From M3007 sp031425155 (GTDB lineage: Bacteria > Bacteroidota > Bacteroidia > Chitinophagales > Saprospiraceae), in contig JANPIV010000012.1 in the NCBI GenBank assembly GCA_031425155.1, forward strand, positions 62,001-126,000: DNA of 64,000 nucleotides. The letters run 5' to 3'. The notes beneath the pieces were generated by a model that was not told the origin of the DNA, made no database searches, and worked only from the letters and a program-made list of their open reading frames with translations. The position numbers and the translations under genes are program-made. Below, piece by piece: positions 9,343-17,681 of this stretch. Each line of letters opens with the position of its first letter. The first letter of the stretch is position 1.

Positions 9343-10293
9343 TCAAAGCATGGTATTTATTTTTAGCACGATGTTTTTTACCCGTTCCTTTAAAGTATTC
9401 GGTGCAACAATCTGAGCCATATCGGCAAACATCAGGAACCACCGCGCGAAACCTTCCAGCGAAATGGATAGAAAAGTCATTTCTATACTGTCCTCGTTTT
9501 CTATTTCCGAAACAAATCCGTATTGGTGTTTTTGGCAATTTAAATACTTCACGGTCTCTTTATTTACTCTAATTATAATAGTTTCTAACTGGCTTTTTAT
9601 CTGGTTATTTTTCACTTGTTCCAGATATTGTGGCAGCGAAAGATGCCCCTCATTGAAAGGCTGGTCGGTCAATAGCACCTGCTGAATGCGGTCGGCGCGA
9701 AAATGGCGATAATCATGGCGGGTATAACAAAAAGCAATGGTGTGCCAATAGCCATAGTCGTGGAAAATACCAATCGGCTCAATGTTGCGTTCGGTGATTT
9801 CTTCCTTGTATGCCGCCTTATAATGAATACGGGCGATTTTCTTTTCCGATATACTTTTTAGCAATAAATCCAGTGCATTACTATTAGCCACCGTAAAAGG
9901 CGCATATTGCTGCCGCACTGTGATGAGCGATTCCAGGTCTTCCAACGCGTCTTTTTCCACCGTGCGCAACACCGATCTTACTTTATACATGGCTGATTTG
10001 AAACGGGCTTCGGTGGCATCGTCCGTCCATTTTTCCATGAATTTTTCGGCGGTCAGAAAGGCAATCGCCTCTTCTTTGGTAAACATCACCGGCGGCAACC
10101 GGTAGCCGTCCATGATGGAGTAGCCCACGCCCGCCTCGCCGATGATCGGAATGCCCGCCTCTTCCAGCGTATGTACATCGCGATACACGGTGCGCAGACT
10201 GATGCCAAACCGCTCGGCGATGTCCTGCGCTTTCACGACTTTTTTAGATTGTAACTGGATGAGTATGGCGGTTACGCGGTCGAAGCGATTCAT
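9343..10293 (-). CDS. YafY-type HTH/WYL-domain transcriptional regulator
   Basis: 316 residues. The N-terminal winged helix (about 1-60) has VKAQDIAERFGISLRTVYRDVHTLEEAGIPI, an HTH_11 helix-turn-helix, followed by GEAGVGYSIMDGYRLPPVMFT, typical of the DeoR-like/YafY class. The WYL domain (about 135-210) contains IARIHYKAAYKEEITERNIEPIGIFHDYGYWHTIAFC and RHFRADRI; the classical W-Y-L triad is here Y-W-H-like. A WCX-type C-terminal domain follows. WYL regulators sense nucleic-acid or nucleotide ligands in several systems. The divergent 420-bp spacer to the permease at 10715 contains a 30-bp perfect hairpin and that permease's promoter. Confidence 0.9.
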   Translation of the reverse strand: MNRFDRVTAILIQLQSKKVVKAQDIAERFGISLRTVYRDVHTLEEAGIPIIGEAGVGYSIMDGYRLPPVMFTKEEAIAFLTAEKFMEKWTDDATEARFKSAMYKVRSVLRTVEKDALEDLESLITVRQQYAPFTVANSNALDLLLKSISEKKIARIHYKAAYKEEITERNIEPIGIFHDYGYWHTIAFCYTRHDYRHFRADRIQQVLLTDQPFNEGHLSLPQYLEQVKNNQIKSQLETIIIRVNKETVKYLNCQKHQYGFVSEIENEDSIEMTFLSISLEGFARWFLMFADMAQIVAPNTLKERVKNIVLKINTML

Positions 10294-10356
10294 GCAGAGA
10301 TTGAGTTAAAAATACAGCACATTTGCACAATTTGTCTAAATGAAAGTCCAGATTTG

Positions 10357-10419
10357 AGTGGTGGCATGGATTCTATAAAGTTTTTCTTTGAAAAACTTTA
10401 TAGAATCCATGCCACCACT
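10357..10419. repeat. Perfect 30-bp inverted repeat with 3-nt loop
   Basis: The left arm 10357-10386 begins AGTGGTGGCATGGATTC; the right arm 10390-10419 is its exact complement; the loop is TTT. It lies between two divergent genes, so it cannot be a terminator for either. No U-tract follows on either side. Confidence 0.9.
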
Positions 10420-10492
10420 ATCAACCATTCAGTGCCTTTGGCAAAGCAAAAGTAAACATAGGGCAAGTACGGTAACTTTAACGAAAATTCTT

Positions 10493-10597
10493 TGTCCGGT
10501 TCCGCACGGGCCTGTCCGAAACTGGACACGGACCTATCTTCTTATTTTAATAATAGTTTGAAAATCAATGGTTTAATGTTTCGGCATAGGATATGAA
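10493..10597 (+). promoter_or_regulatory. Double-dyad, sigma-54-like control region, copy 1 (permease 10715)
   Basis: Dyad 1 TGTCCG-GTTC-CGCACG (10493-10508); dyad 2 TGTCCG-AAAC-TGGACA (10513-10528), 20 bp apart. An IHF-like AATCAA-TGGT-TTA (10563-10575) fits WATCAA-N4-TTR exactly. Then CGGCATAGG with GG at 10583-10584, and ten bases later GA. The GG is 70 nt from the start of dyad 2 and 20 nt from AATCAA. The -12 half (TATGA) is weak. Confidence 0.7.
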
Positions 10598-10714
10598 CAG
10601 AGTATTGTACAAAACGCATTACGTTGTGTTTTGTCATTCCAAAAGCCGGGAATGACAAACCGAGAGTAACCTCCCTGAACCCACCAGTACTAATACTTTT
10701 AAAAACATACTCAC

Positions 10715-13099
10715 ATGTTACAACACTACCTCCGCATTGCCATTCGCAGCCTTATTAAAAACAAGGTTTATTCTTTGATTAATATTGGTGGTTTGGCCGT
10801 GGGTCTGGCGGCTTGCCTGGCCATAGGACTATACATTCAGAACGAGTATAGTTATGATCGTTTTCATCAGCATTTCGATCACCTCTATCGCATCGTGGAA
10901 ACCCAGAAACAGGCTGATGGCCTGCATCCGGTGGCGGTTACGCCGGGCCCGCTGGCACCTTCTCTGGAAAAGGATTTTGGCGAAATTGTCCACAGCACCC
11001 GCGTAACTCGCTGGCCGACTTTATTACAAGTAAATGGAACCAGTATAGAACCTAAATCCACCTTGATTGTGGATAATGCGTTCTTTAAAATGTTTGATTT
11101 TAAATTATTAATGGGCGATCCACAAACGGTCTTGCTGAACCCGGACGAACTCATTATTTCGGAAACTTTGGCGGGACAATTTTTTGGTCAGCACTGGCGC
11201 GATAGTTCGATTTTGGGTAGAAATATACTATTCAATAAAGAAAGACCGCTCCTGGTGGTAGGCGTAGTGGCCAATCCGCCGGAGAACTCTCATCTGGAAT
11301 TTGAGGCTTTATTGCCGTTCAAATATCTGGAGAAAACGGATGAATGGAGTAATAAATGGAATAGTAACAGCTATCACACTTATGTCCAACTGGCACCTGA
11401 AACGGACTTAGCGGCATTTACGCAGAAAATAGGTCCGCAAATCGCTAAATACGATCCAAACAATGAATCCACTTTGTCTTTGCAGCCTTTGCGGGACATT
11501 TATTTATATTCCAAGTTCGACTTTGAGACTGATTGGGGCAAACGCGGCGACATTTTTTATGTGCGGATTTTCGGGACGGTGGGCCTGATTGTTCTGGTGA
11601 TTGCCATGTTCAATTTTATTAATCTGGCGACTGCCCGTGCCTCGCAACGGGCGCGGGAAGTCGGCGTACGCAAAGCAGTGGGCGCGCAACGTAAAAGCCT
11701 GATCTTCCAGTTTTTAGCGGAGTCATTCTTAATGGCGACGCTGGCAGTGATGGTAGCACTGCTCATCACCGATTCTACGCTGGCTTTATTGTCCGATCTC
11801 ACGGATAAACACTTAGCTGTTCCTTTTGAAAATCCTGATTTTTGGCTGATTGTAGCCGAGGCTACGGCATTGCTTGGTTTGTGTACCGGCGCGTATCCGG
11901 CCTTTTTCTTGTCGGCATTTCGGCCCGCCAAAGTCCTGAAAGGTGTTTTGGATGTCCGGTCGGGACTTGCTTTTCGCAAGACGCTGGTAGTGGGTCAGTT
12001 TGTGCTCTCCGTGGCCCTGGGAATCGGTACTATTGTTATTTATCAGCAATTAAATTATATCCAGAACAAGAAACTTGGATTCGATCAGTCGCAACTGCTT
12101 TACCTGCGTCTGAAAGGAGAATACCGGGGAAAATCCAGCATTTTCAAAGACGAACTGGCCAAACTGCCGGGTATATTATCTATAACGGCGACCACTAGTA
12201 ATCTGGTAGATGTCTCTAATTCAACTAATATAGAATGGGAAGGCCAAACGCCCAAAGACGAGTTTCTGATCACCCAGATGAACGTAGATGCCGATTTTTT
12301 GAAAACAACGGGCATCCGCCTGGCATCCGGGCGCAATTTCTCAGCCAGTATCACCGGCGATACGCTGGAAAAATCTGGCCGTTATCTCATCAATGAAACT
12401 GCCGCCAAACGTATGGGTTATACGGAGACTACTGCTTTAGGCAAAAAAGTGAAATTCTGGGGACTGGAAGGCGAGGTCATTGGCGTACTGCAAGACTTTC
12501 ATTTTCGAGCCCTGGATAAAACCATCGAACCATTCATCTTTCGCTTTCGGCCCAGGGATTTTTATTTTAATTTACTCATTAAAACTGCTCCCAATAACAC
12601 CGCCGAAACTATTGCTGGCATAGAAAAAGTCTATAAAAAACTGGATGCGGACAATATGATAAAATATGGTTTTGTGGATCAGGACCTGGAAGATCAGTAC
12701 CGGGCGGAACAACGTACGGGCCGCACCATATTGTATTTTTCCATTCTGGCGGTGTTGGTCTCCTGTCTTGGATTATTTGGCCTCGCCGCCCTGACTGCCG
12801 AGCAACGCACTAAGGAAATCGGTATTCGTAAAGTACTGGGAGCCAGCGTGGTGGGCATTACCGGGCTTTTGGCCAGGGACTTTCTGAAACTGGTCGTACT
12901 GGCCATCATCATTGCCTCGCCCATTGCTTACTGGGCCATGCAGCACTGGCTGGAAGATTTCGCTTACCGCATTGATTTGCAGTGGTGGATGTTTGTCGCA
13001 GCGGGTTCGGTGGCCATATTGGTCGCCTTTTTAACCGTCGGTTTTCAGAGCGTGAAAGCGGCCCTGACTAATCCGGTTCAGTCATTACGCAATGAGTAA
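10715..13099 (+). CDS. Orphan ABC transporter permease, MacB-PCD/FtsX twice (subgroup c)
   Basis: 794 residues starting MLQHYLRIAIRSLIKNK. Helix 1 (about 21-43) leads into the first periplasmic core. FtsX module 1 carries RASQRAREVGVRKAVGAQRKSL followed by FLAESFLMA and GAYPAFFLSAFRPAKVLKG. Module 2 carries RTKEIGIRKVLGASVVGITG and ends VQSLRNE. It is a single-gene transcription unit: its own double-dyad control region lies 118 to 222 bp upstream and a nested palindromic element follows directly after the stop. Lower G+C codon choices (more TTT, ATT, AAA) than in the neighbouring permeases are visible in the first periplasmic core, which might mean a different origin for that part. Confidence 0.92.
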   Translation: MLQHYLRIAIRSLIKNKVYSLINIGGLAVGLAACLAIGLYIQNEYSYDRFHQHFDHLYRIVETQKQADGLHPVAVTPGPLAPSLEKDFGEIVHSTRVTRWPTLLQVNGTSIEPKSTLIVDNAFFKMFDFKLLMGDPQTVLLNPDELIISETLAGQFFGQHWRDSSILGRNILFNKERPLLVVGVVANPPENSHLEFEALLPFKYLEKTDEWSNKWNSNSYHTYVQLAPETDLAAFTQKIGPQIAKYDPNNESTLSLQPLRDIYLYSKFDFETDWGKRGDIFYVRIFGTVGLIVLVIAMFNFINLATARASQRAREVGVRKAVGAQRKSLIFQFLAESFLMATLAVMVALLITDSTLALLSDLTDKHLAVPFENPDFWLIVAEATALLGLCTGAYPAFFLSAFRPAKVLKGVLDVRSGLAFRKTLVVGQFVLSVALGIGTIVIYQQLNYIQNKKLGFDQSQLLYLRLKGEYRGKSSIFKDELAKLPGILSITATTSNLVDVSNSTNIEWEGQTPKDEFLITQMNVDADFLKTTGIRLASGRNFSASITGDTLEKSGRYLINETAAKRMGYTETTALGKKVKFWGLEGEVIGVLQDFHFRALDKTIEPFIFRFRPRDFYFNLLIKTAPNNTAETIAGIEKVYKKLDADNMIKYGFVDQDLEDQYRAEQRTGRTILYFSILAVLVSCLGLFGLAALTAEQRTKEIGIRKVLGASVVGITGLLARDFLKLVVLAIIIASPIAYWAMQHWLEDFAYRIDLQWWMFVAAGSVAILVAFLTVGFQSVKAALTNPVQSLRNE

Positions 13100-13100
13100 G

Positions 13101-13445
13101 TACCGGCGGGTTCAGCCGCCGATAAACACATTTTTTTAGGAACGTGTGAGAAATAATTTGTGAGGTTTCCTGCCGTCTTGGTTGTCATATCGCAACGGAG
13201 TGCAGACATCCACACAAGCCAGGTAATCCAGTATTCTTTGATCAAGGGGTATTTCTAATAACCTGGCTTGTGTGGATGTCTCCGTTTCTCTACGATATGA
13301 CAACTCAACACGAAGACACAAATTTACACGTTCCTTAATATATTTTTTTGACAGGATAATCAGGATTTTTATAGTAACCTATTATCCTGTTTTATCTTGT
13401 AAATCCTGTCAAAAATTAATATTTCGGCGGCTGAACCCGCCGGTA
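13101..13445. repeat. Nested palindromic element between convergent genes
   Basis: Outer arms: TACCGGCGGGTTCAGCCGCC (from 13101) and its exact complement ending at 13445, 22 bp in all. Inside is a 196-bp palindrome (13139-13334) with ends GGAACGTGT/ACACGTTCC, an intermediate pair TTGTCATATCG/CGATATGACAA, and a perfect 21-bp inner pair starting AGACATCCACACAAGCC (13204-13224 and 13261-13281). Next to it is TTGACAGGAT/ATCCTGTCAA (13348-13412). No coding capacity seen. It fills the 354-bp gap between two converging genes. Confidence 0.85.
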
Positions 13446-13453
13446 CAAGTTGA

Positions 13454-14755
13454 CTACCGCGCCGTGGCGTAGTACATTTCCAGTTCGCCCTTATTTTTCG
13501 CGGCAATTTTGCCCCGGTATTCCCACTCGAATTCCGTTTCGACGATGACGCGTGCGGCCCCGCTCACATTCACAAAACCGGGCAGGCAGGCTTCCTCCAT
13601 CCGGGCGGCGGTGTTCACGGTGTCGCCCCAAATATCATAGGCGAATTTTTTGGTGCCGACTATGCCCGCCACCACCGGGCCAAAATGAATGCCGATGCGG
13701 GCCTCGAAATACGGTTTGCCTTCTTTTTCGCGCTTTTCTCGGAGTTTTTGCAGAAATTGCTGGATTTGCAGGGCCACTTTGATGATTTCGGAGGGGCTTT
13801 CATTCCGGTCGGAGAGGCCGCTGGCGCAGATGTAGGCATCGCCCACGGTCTTGATTTTTTCGATTCTTTTACGGCTGATCAGTTGATCAAAAGCCGAAAA
13901 ACAGTAGTCCAGTTCGGCCACCAATGCTTCCGGGGGCAACTGCTCGGCTAGTCGCGTAAAACTCACAAAATCTATGAACATAACCGTAGCGTGTTCATAC
14001 CGCCGCGCGGCTACTTTGTTGCGCACGGTCAGTTCGGCGGCCACGGCACTGGGCAGGATGTTGAGCAGCAGTTGTTCGCTGCGGCGGCGTTTCTCTTCGA
14101 TCATGGCGTTTTTTTCGGCCATTTCGCCCCGCATCCGGCGGTTGGTGCGTTGGCGGTGATAAAAGAAGAAAACCATCGCGATAGCTAAGCCCGACAAGAC
14201 GATAAACAGGATGTAACGCTCTCGTTCTCTTTGATTTATCCAGGTGGCTTGGGTGGTGGTTTGCACGCTGTTTTGTTCATTTATCTGCGCCTGATATTTG
14301 GCCTGTAATAACAGGTTGTATTCCTGGGTCCATTGGTAGGCGGCTTTATAATTCCCCTGTTTGGCGGTAATAGTTTGTAGTTTTTCTACGGCCTGGAGCG
14401 GCAGATTGGGCAGATTCGTCTGTACGGCTGCGGCCCTGGCCTGGGTATAAAACGAGACCGCCGCCGGCAAATGACCAGCGCGTTCGGCGAGATCGGCCGC
14501 CAGCCAGGCTGACTCGGCTTCTTTGACCTGGTCGTGCAGTTGGACGGACAATTTTAAGGCTTGTTCCGCATAGCGAGCGGCCTGCGCCGGGTCGGAGAAA
14601 AATAATAACCGGGCCAGTTGGTAAGTCATTCCCTGTTTTTCCTGATAGCTCGTGGTCACACGCAGGCGTTGCTCTATTTCCGGGGCGGTTTGTGCCGAAA
14701 GGGAGCCAGTCAGGAAAAGGAGGAACAATATAGCCAGAAAACATTGGCCAGTCAT
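13454..14755 (-). CDS. Membrane adenylate cyclase (class III) with TPR-like periplasmic region
   Basis: About 433 residues from ATG at 14755 (MTGQCFLAILFLLFLTGSLSAQ, a good signal peptide; an in-frame start 20 codons earlier would bury it). The exported part (about 25-180) has TPR-like helices (LLFFSDPAQAARYAEQALKLS, AESAWLAADLAERAGHLPAAVSFYTQARA). One helix (YILFIVLSGLAIAMVFFFYH) and a coiled coil precede a cyclase domain with VMFIDFVSFT (metal Asp), KIKTVGDAYIC (substrate Lys and second metal Asp region), FAYDIWGDTVNTAARM (adenine-specifying Asp) and GIHFGPVVAG. The Lys/Asp pair points to ATP as substrate. It stands alone, divergent from the permease at 15119. Confidence 0.9.
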   Translation of the reverse strand: MTGQCFLAILFLLFLTGSLSAQTAPEIEQRLRVTTSYQEKQGMTYQLARLLFFSDPAQAARYAEQALKLSVQLHDQVKEAESAWLAADLAERAGHLPAAVSFYTQARAAAVQTNLPNLPLQAVEKLQTITAKQGNYKAAYQWTQEYNLLLQAKYQAQINEQNSVQTTTQATWINQRERERYILFIVLSGLAIAMVFFFYHRQRTNRRMRGEMAEKNAMIEEKRRRSEQLLLNILPSAVAAELTVRNKVAARRYEHATVMFIDFVSFTRLAEQLPPEALVAELDYCFSAFDQLISRKRIEKIKTVGDAYICASGLSDRNESPSEIIKVALQIQQFLQKLREKREKEGKPYFEARIGIHFGPVVAGIVGTKKFAYDIWGDTVNTAARMEEACLPGFVNVSGAARVIVETEFEWEYRGKIAAKNKGELEMYYATAR

Positions 14756-14989
14756 TTTTAAGCAGATAAGCATCGAAATTACCGGAAATTGAGAAGCAGT
14801 TTTGCGAAATAACAAAACTCATGGCCAGAGGTGACGCAAGGAACGCCAAAATCGCGTTTTCCACGACAGAAATGCTACCTTTTTCGACGCATGGTTGGCG
14901 AAATATCACTTCTGATGTAGATATTCCAGATTATTTAAAAAGGCCGACAGGCTATGGTAATTGCGAAAAGTATGCACGTTCGCTGAAAA

Positions 14990-15095
14990 CGTCCGTATTT
15001 GGGCATCACTGTTCGGGTTCGGACACCTGATTTTTGTAAGCATAAATATAAAATACTGATTTTCAATTACTTAAAGAATTGGCGCAGCACTTGCA
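14990..15095 (+). promoter_or_regulatory. Double-dyad control region with canonical sigma-54 promoter, copy 2
   Basis: Dyad 1 CGTCCG-TATT-TGGGCA (14990-15005); dyad 2 TGTTCG-GGTT-CGGACA (15010-15025). TTTCAA-TTAC-TTA at 15061-15073 is IHF-like. TTGGCGCAGCACTTGCA (15079-15095) matches the sigma-54 consensus TTGGCAC-N5-TTGCA closely, with GG and GC separated by ten bases. GG is 71 nt after the start of dyad 2. This copy anchors the interpretation of the other five. Confidence 0.8.
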
Positions 15096-15118
15096 GAAAA
15101 AGATTAAAAAAGGAAATC

Positions 15119-17500
15119 ATGTTTGGCAACTACCTCACCATCGCCCTGCGCAAACTTAATAAACACCGCGACTACACTCTGCTCAATGTCCTCGGACTGG
15201 GATTGAGCGTGGCTTGCGGAGTACTGATTTTTACCCTGCTCCGGCACCACCTTAGTTTCGATCACTACCACCAGAAAGTCGACCGCATCGCGCGTATCGT
15301 GATGGACGTGAAAACGGAGAGCGTCATGCCCTTCTCCGGTACGCCGATGCCGATGGCCAAAACGCTCCGCGAAGAATGCACTTTTCTGGAAAAAACGGCC
15401 ATGCGTTCGGCGGAAGACGAGGTACTGATTACCGTGGATAACAGTGCGGTGAGCAAGGATAAGTATAAAGAAAAGAGCGAATTCGCCTGGGTGGACCCGG
15501 AATTGCTGGATATTCTTGATCTGCCATTGGTGCGGGGCAACGCACAGGCATTGCAGGAACCGAATACGGTGCTTATCTCCGAAAAACTCGCGCAAAAGTA
15601 TTTTCACGGAGCCGATGCCCTCAACAAATCCCTGCGCTTAGATAACAAAACGGATTTGCGGGTAGTCGGTATTCTACGCGATCTGCCTAAAAACACCGAC
15701 TATCCGCAGGAAATACTGGCTTCGTGGGCGACCCTGAAAACAGACCCCCGCCTTGCCCCCCAGCTGGACTCCTGGGCAGGCGCGCGTGGCGATAATTTTT
15801 GCTTTGCCCTATTAAAAGAAGGCCACAGTATCAGCGAATTAGAGCCGGTCATGGCCAGTTTTCGCAAAAATCACCCGCACCCGGAAGACCCGCAGCTATT
15901 TCAATACAAAGCCCTACCACTGCTGAGCATGCACTTCGATACAGACTATGGTCGGGGCATGAATAAAAACTACCTGTGGGCACTCGGCTGTATTGGCCTG
16001 TTTTTGCTCATCACGGCCTGCGTTAATTTCATCAATATGGCCACCGCGCTGGCCCTGACCCGCATCCGCGAAGTGGGTGTGCGCAAGTCGCTGGGCAGCA
16101 CACGCGGACAATTGTTCTGGCAATTTATGGCTGAAACGAGTCTGATCGTGCTCACTTCCCTGATCGTCGGTTTTGCGCTGGCCTGGCTGGCCCTGCCCTA
16201 CATGAATACCTGGTTGCAGGAAGACCTGGTTTTTGATACCTCGTTGCTGCTGTCTTTACTGGGTTTTGCAACGGCGCTGGGCATCGCGCTGACTTTCCTG
16301 GCGGGCTTTTATCCGGGCTGGATGCAGGCGCGTTTCAATCCGGTGATTTCCATGAAAGGCGCGACGGAAGTCCCACGCACGGGCAGTTTCCCGATGCGCA
16401 GGGTGCTGGTCACGACGCAATTTGTTATTTCCCAGGTACTTATCATCGGTGCGGCGGTCGTGACGGCGCAGATGGAATACTCCCAGAATGCCGACTGGGG
16501 TTTTCGTCCCGGCGCGATTGTGACTTTAAAATTGCCCGACAACAAAAAGGCGAAGCAATTGCAGCAGCAATTGACCCAGATCGCCGGGGTGAAAAACGTA
16601 TCGCTTTGCTACGAACCGCCCGCCTCTACCTCGAACAACCACACGGGCGTTCGGTATGATAATCGTCCGAAAGGCGAACCCTGGATTACCAACAGCAAAG
16701 TGGCCGATGCCAATTATGTCGAGACTTTTGGGCTGCAATTGGTGGCCGGACGCAACCTGCAACCCAGCGATACAACGCGTGAATATCTGGTGAATGAAAC
16801 CTTTGTAAAAAAACTCAATCTCGCTTCGCCGGAGGATATTCTAAATAAAACCCTGCAAATCGGCGATAAAAAGGCTGCGGTGGTCGGTGTGCTCCGTGAT
16901 TTTCATAACTGGACTTTATCGGAACCAATTTCACCAATCGCGATCAATAGTTATGCCGAAGGGTACTCCACCTGTGCCGTGCAATTGCAATCCGGCAATC
17001 CGGCACCCACGCTGGCCCAGATCCGGCAGGCGTGGGAAAGCATCTACCCGGATGACTACTACGAGCAGCAGTTCATGGACGAGCGCATGGCGGAATTCAT
17101 GGAAACCGAAACGATGATTTTGCGGTTGGTGCGCACGTTCGCGGGCATCGCTATACTTATCGGTTGCCTGGGTTTGTACGGTTTGGCAGCGTTTATGGTG
17201 GCCCGCAAACGCAAGGAAGTCGGCATTCGCAAAACGCTCGGTGCCAATGTTCCCGGCCTGCTCTGGCTGTTCGGTAAAGAGTATACTCGCCTGATTATCA
17301 TTGCTTTCGCCGTGGCGGCTCCGCTGGCCTGGTGGGTGATGCATGCCTGGTTGCAGGATTACACCTACCAGGTATCTATTGGTGCGGGCATTTTCGTGGT
17401 GTCGCTGTTGACGACTTTTGGTGTGGCGATTTTGACGGTGGGTGTACAGAGTATAAAGGCGGCTTTGGCTAATCCGGTGAAGTCGTTGCGTAGCGAGTAA
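15119..17500 (+). CDS. Orphan ABC transporter permease, MacB-PCD/FtsX twice (subgroup b)
   Basis: 793 residues from ATG at 15119, chosen because MFGNYLTIALRKLNKHRDYT matches the N-terminus of its paralogues, AAAAAGGAAA lies just before it, and upstream in-frame codons overlap the sigma-54 promoter. FtsX module 1 has ALTRIREVGVRKSLGSTRGQLFWQF; module 2 has RKRKEVGIRKTLGANVPGLLWLFGKEYTRLIIIAF. Periplasmic core 2 contains the LQLVAGRNLQPSDTTREYLVNE block that is almost repeated in 36527, its closest relative in the window. It ends in VKSLRSE like subgroup c. It is the first gene of a likely two-gene unit with 17682. Confidence 0.92.
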   Translation: MFGNYLTIALRKLNKHRDYTLLNVLGLGLSVACGVLIFTLLRHHLSFDHYHQKVDRIARIVMDVKTESVMPFSGTPMPMAKTLREECTFLEKTAMRSAEDEVLITVDNSAVSKDKYKEKSEFAWVDPELLDILDLPLVRGNAQALQEPNTVLISEKLAQKYFHGADALNKSLRLDNKTDLRVVGILRDLPKNTDYPQEILASWATLKTDPRLAPQLDSWAGARGDNFCFALLKEGHSISELEPVMASFRKNHPHPEDPQLFQYKALPLLSMHFDTDYGRGMNKNYLWALGCIGLFLLITACVNFINMATALALTRIREVGVRKSLGSTRGQLFWQFMAETSLIVLTSLIVGFALAWLALPYMNTWLQEDLVFDTSLLLSLLGFATALGIALTFLAGFYPGWMQARFNPVISMKGATEVPRTGSFPMRRVLVTTQFVISQVLIIGAAVVTAQMEYSQNADWGFRPGAIVTLKLPDNKKAKQLQQQLTQIAGVKNVSLCYEPPASTSNNHTGVRYDNRPKGEPWITNSKVADANYVETFGLQLVAGRNLQPSDTTREYLVNETFVKKLNLASPEDILNKTLQIGDKKAAVVGVLRDFHNWTLSEPISPIAINSYAEGYSTCAVQLQSGNPAPTLAQIRQAWESIYPDDYYEQQFMDERMAEFMETETMILRLVRTFAGIAILIGCLGLYGLAAFMVARKRKEVGIRKTLGANVPGLLWLFGKEYTRLIIIAFAVAAPLAWWVMHAWLQDYTYQVSIGAGIFVVSLLTTFGVAILTVGVQSIKAALANPVKSLRSE

Positions 17501-17519
17501 CGTCGAACCCCGTTCGACG
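17501..17519 (+). terminator. CGTCGAAC-CCC-GTTCGACG hairpin directly after stop codon
   Basis: An 8-bp perfect stem with CCC loop begins at the base following TAA. The same hairpin follows the gene at 23008, and a covarying version follows 36527. There is no U-tract here, so it may be a post-transcriptional stabiliser or repeat rather than a terminator. Confidence 0.5.
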
Positions 17520-17525
17520 AATAAG

Positions 17526-17667
17526 TACCGGCGGGGGGGGGGGGCGGGTGGGTTTTTTTTTTAATAGGGGGGGAAGCCCCCGGGGGAAAGAGTGGGGGAG
17601 GGTAAACAAAGAAAAGGTAACCAACGCCTTTAAAATTATTTTAAACCGGCGCCTCACCCCGCCGGTA
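17526..17667. other. Low-complexity G-rich stretch between palindromic ends
   Basis: Bounded by TACCGGCGGG (17526) and CCCGCCGGTA (ending 17667), the ends of the 22-bp repeat seen at 13101-13445. The interior has a G-run of about 14, a T-run of about 10, and further G and C blocks. Nothing else in the window looks like this, so the consensus may be unreliable here. Confidence 0.6.
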
Positions 17668-17681
17668 CAATCTCGTGAAGC

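Noticed and set aside
14821..15030. 69-codon frame between the cyclase and the permease at 15119
   Set aside because: It overlaps the double-dyad control region, lacks a ribosome-binding context and resembles no protein.
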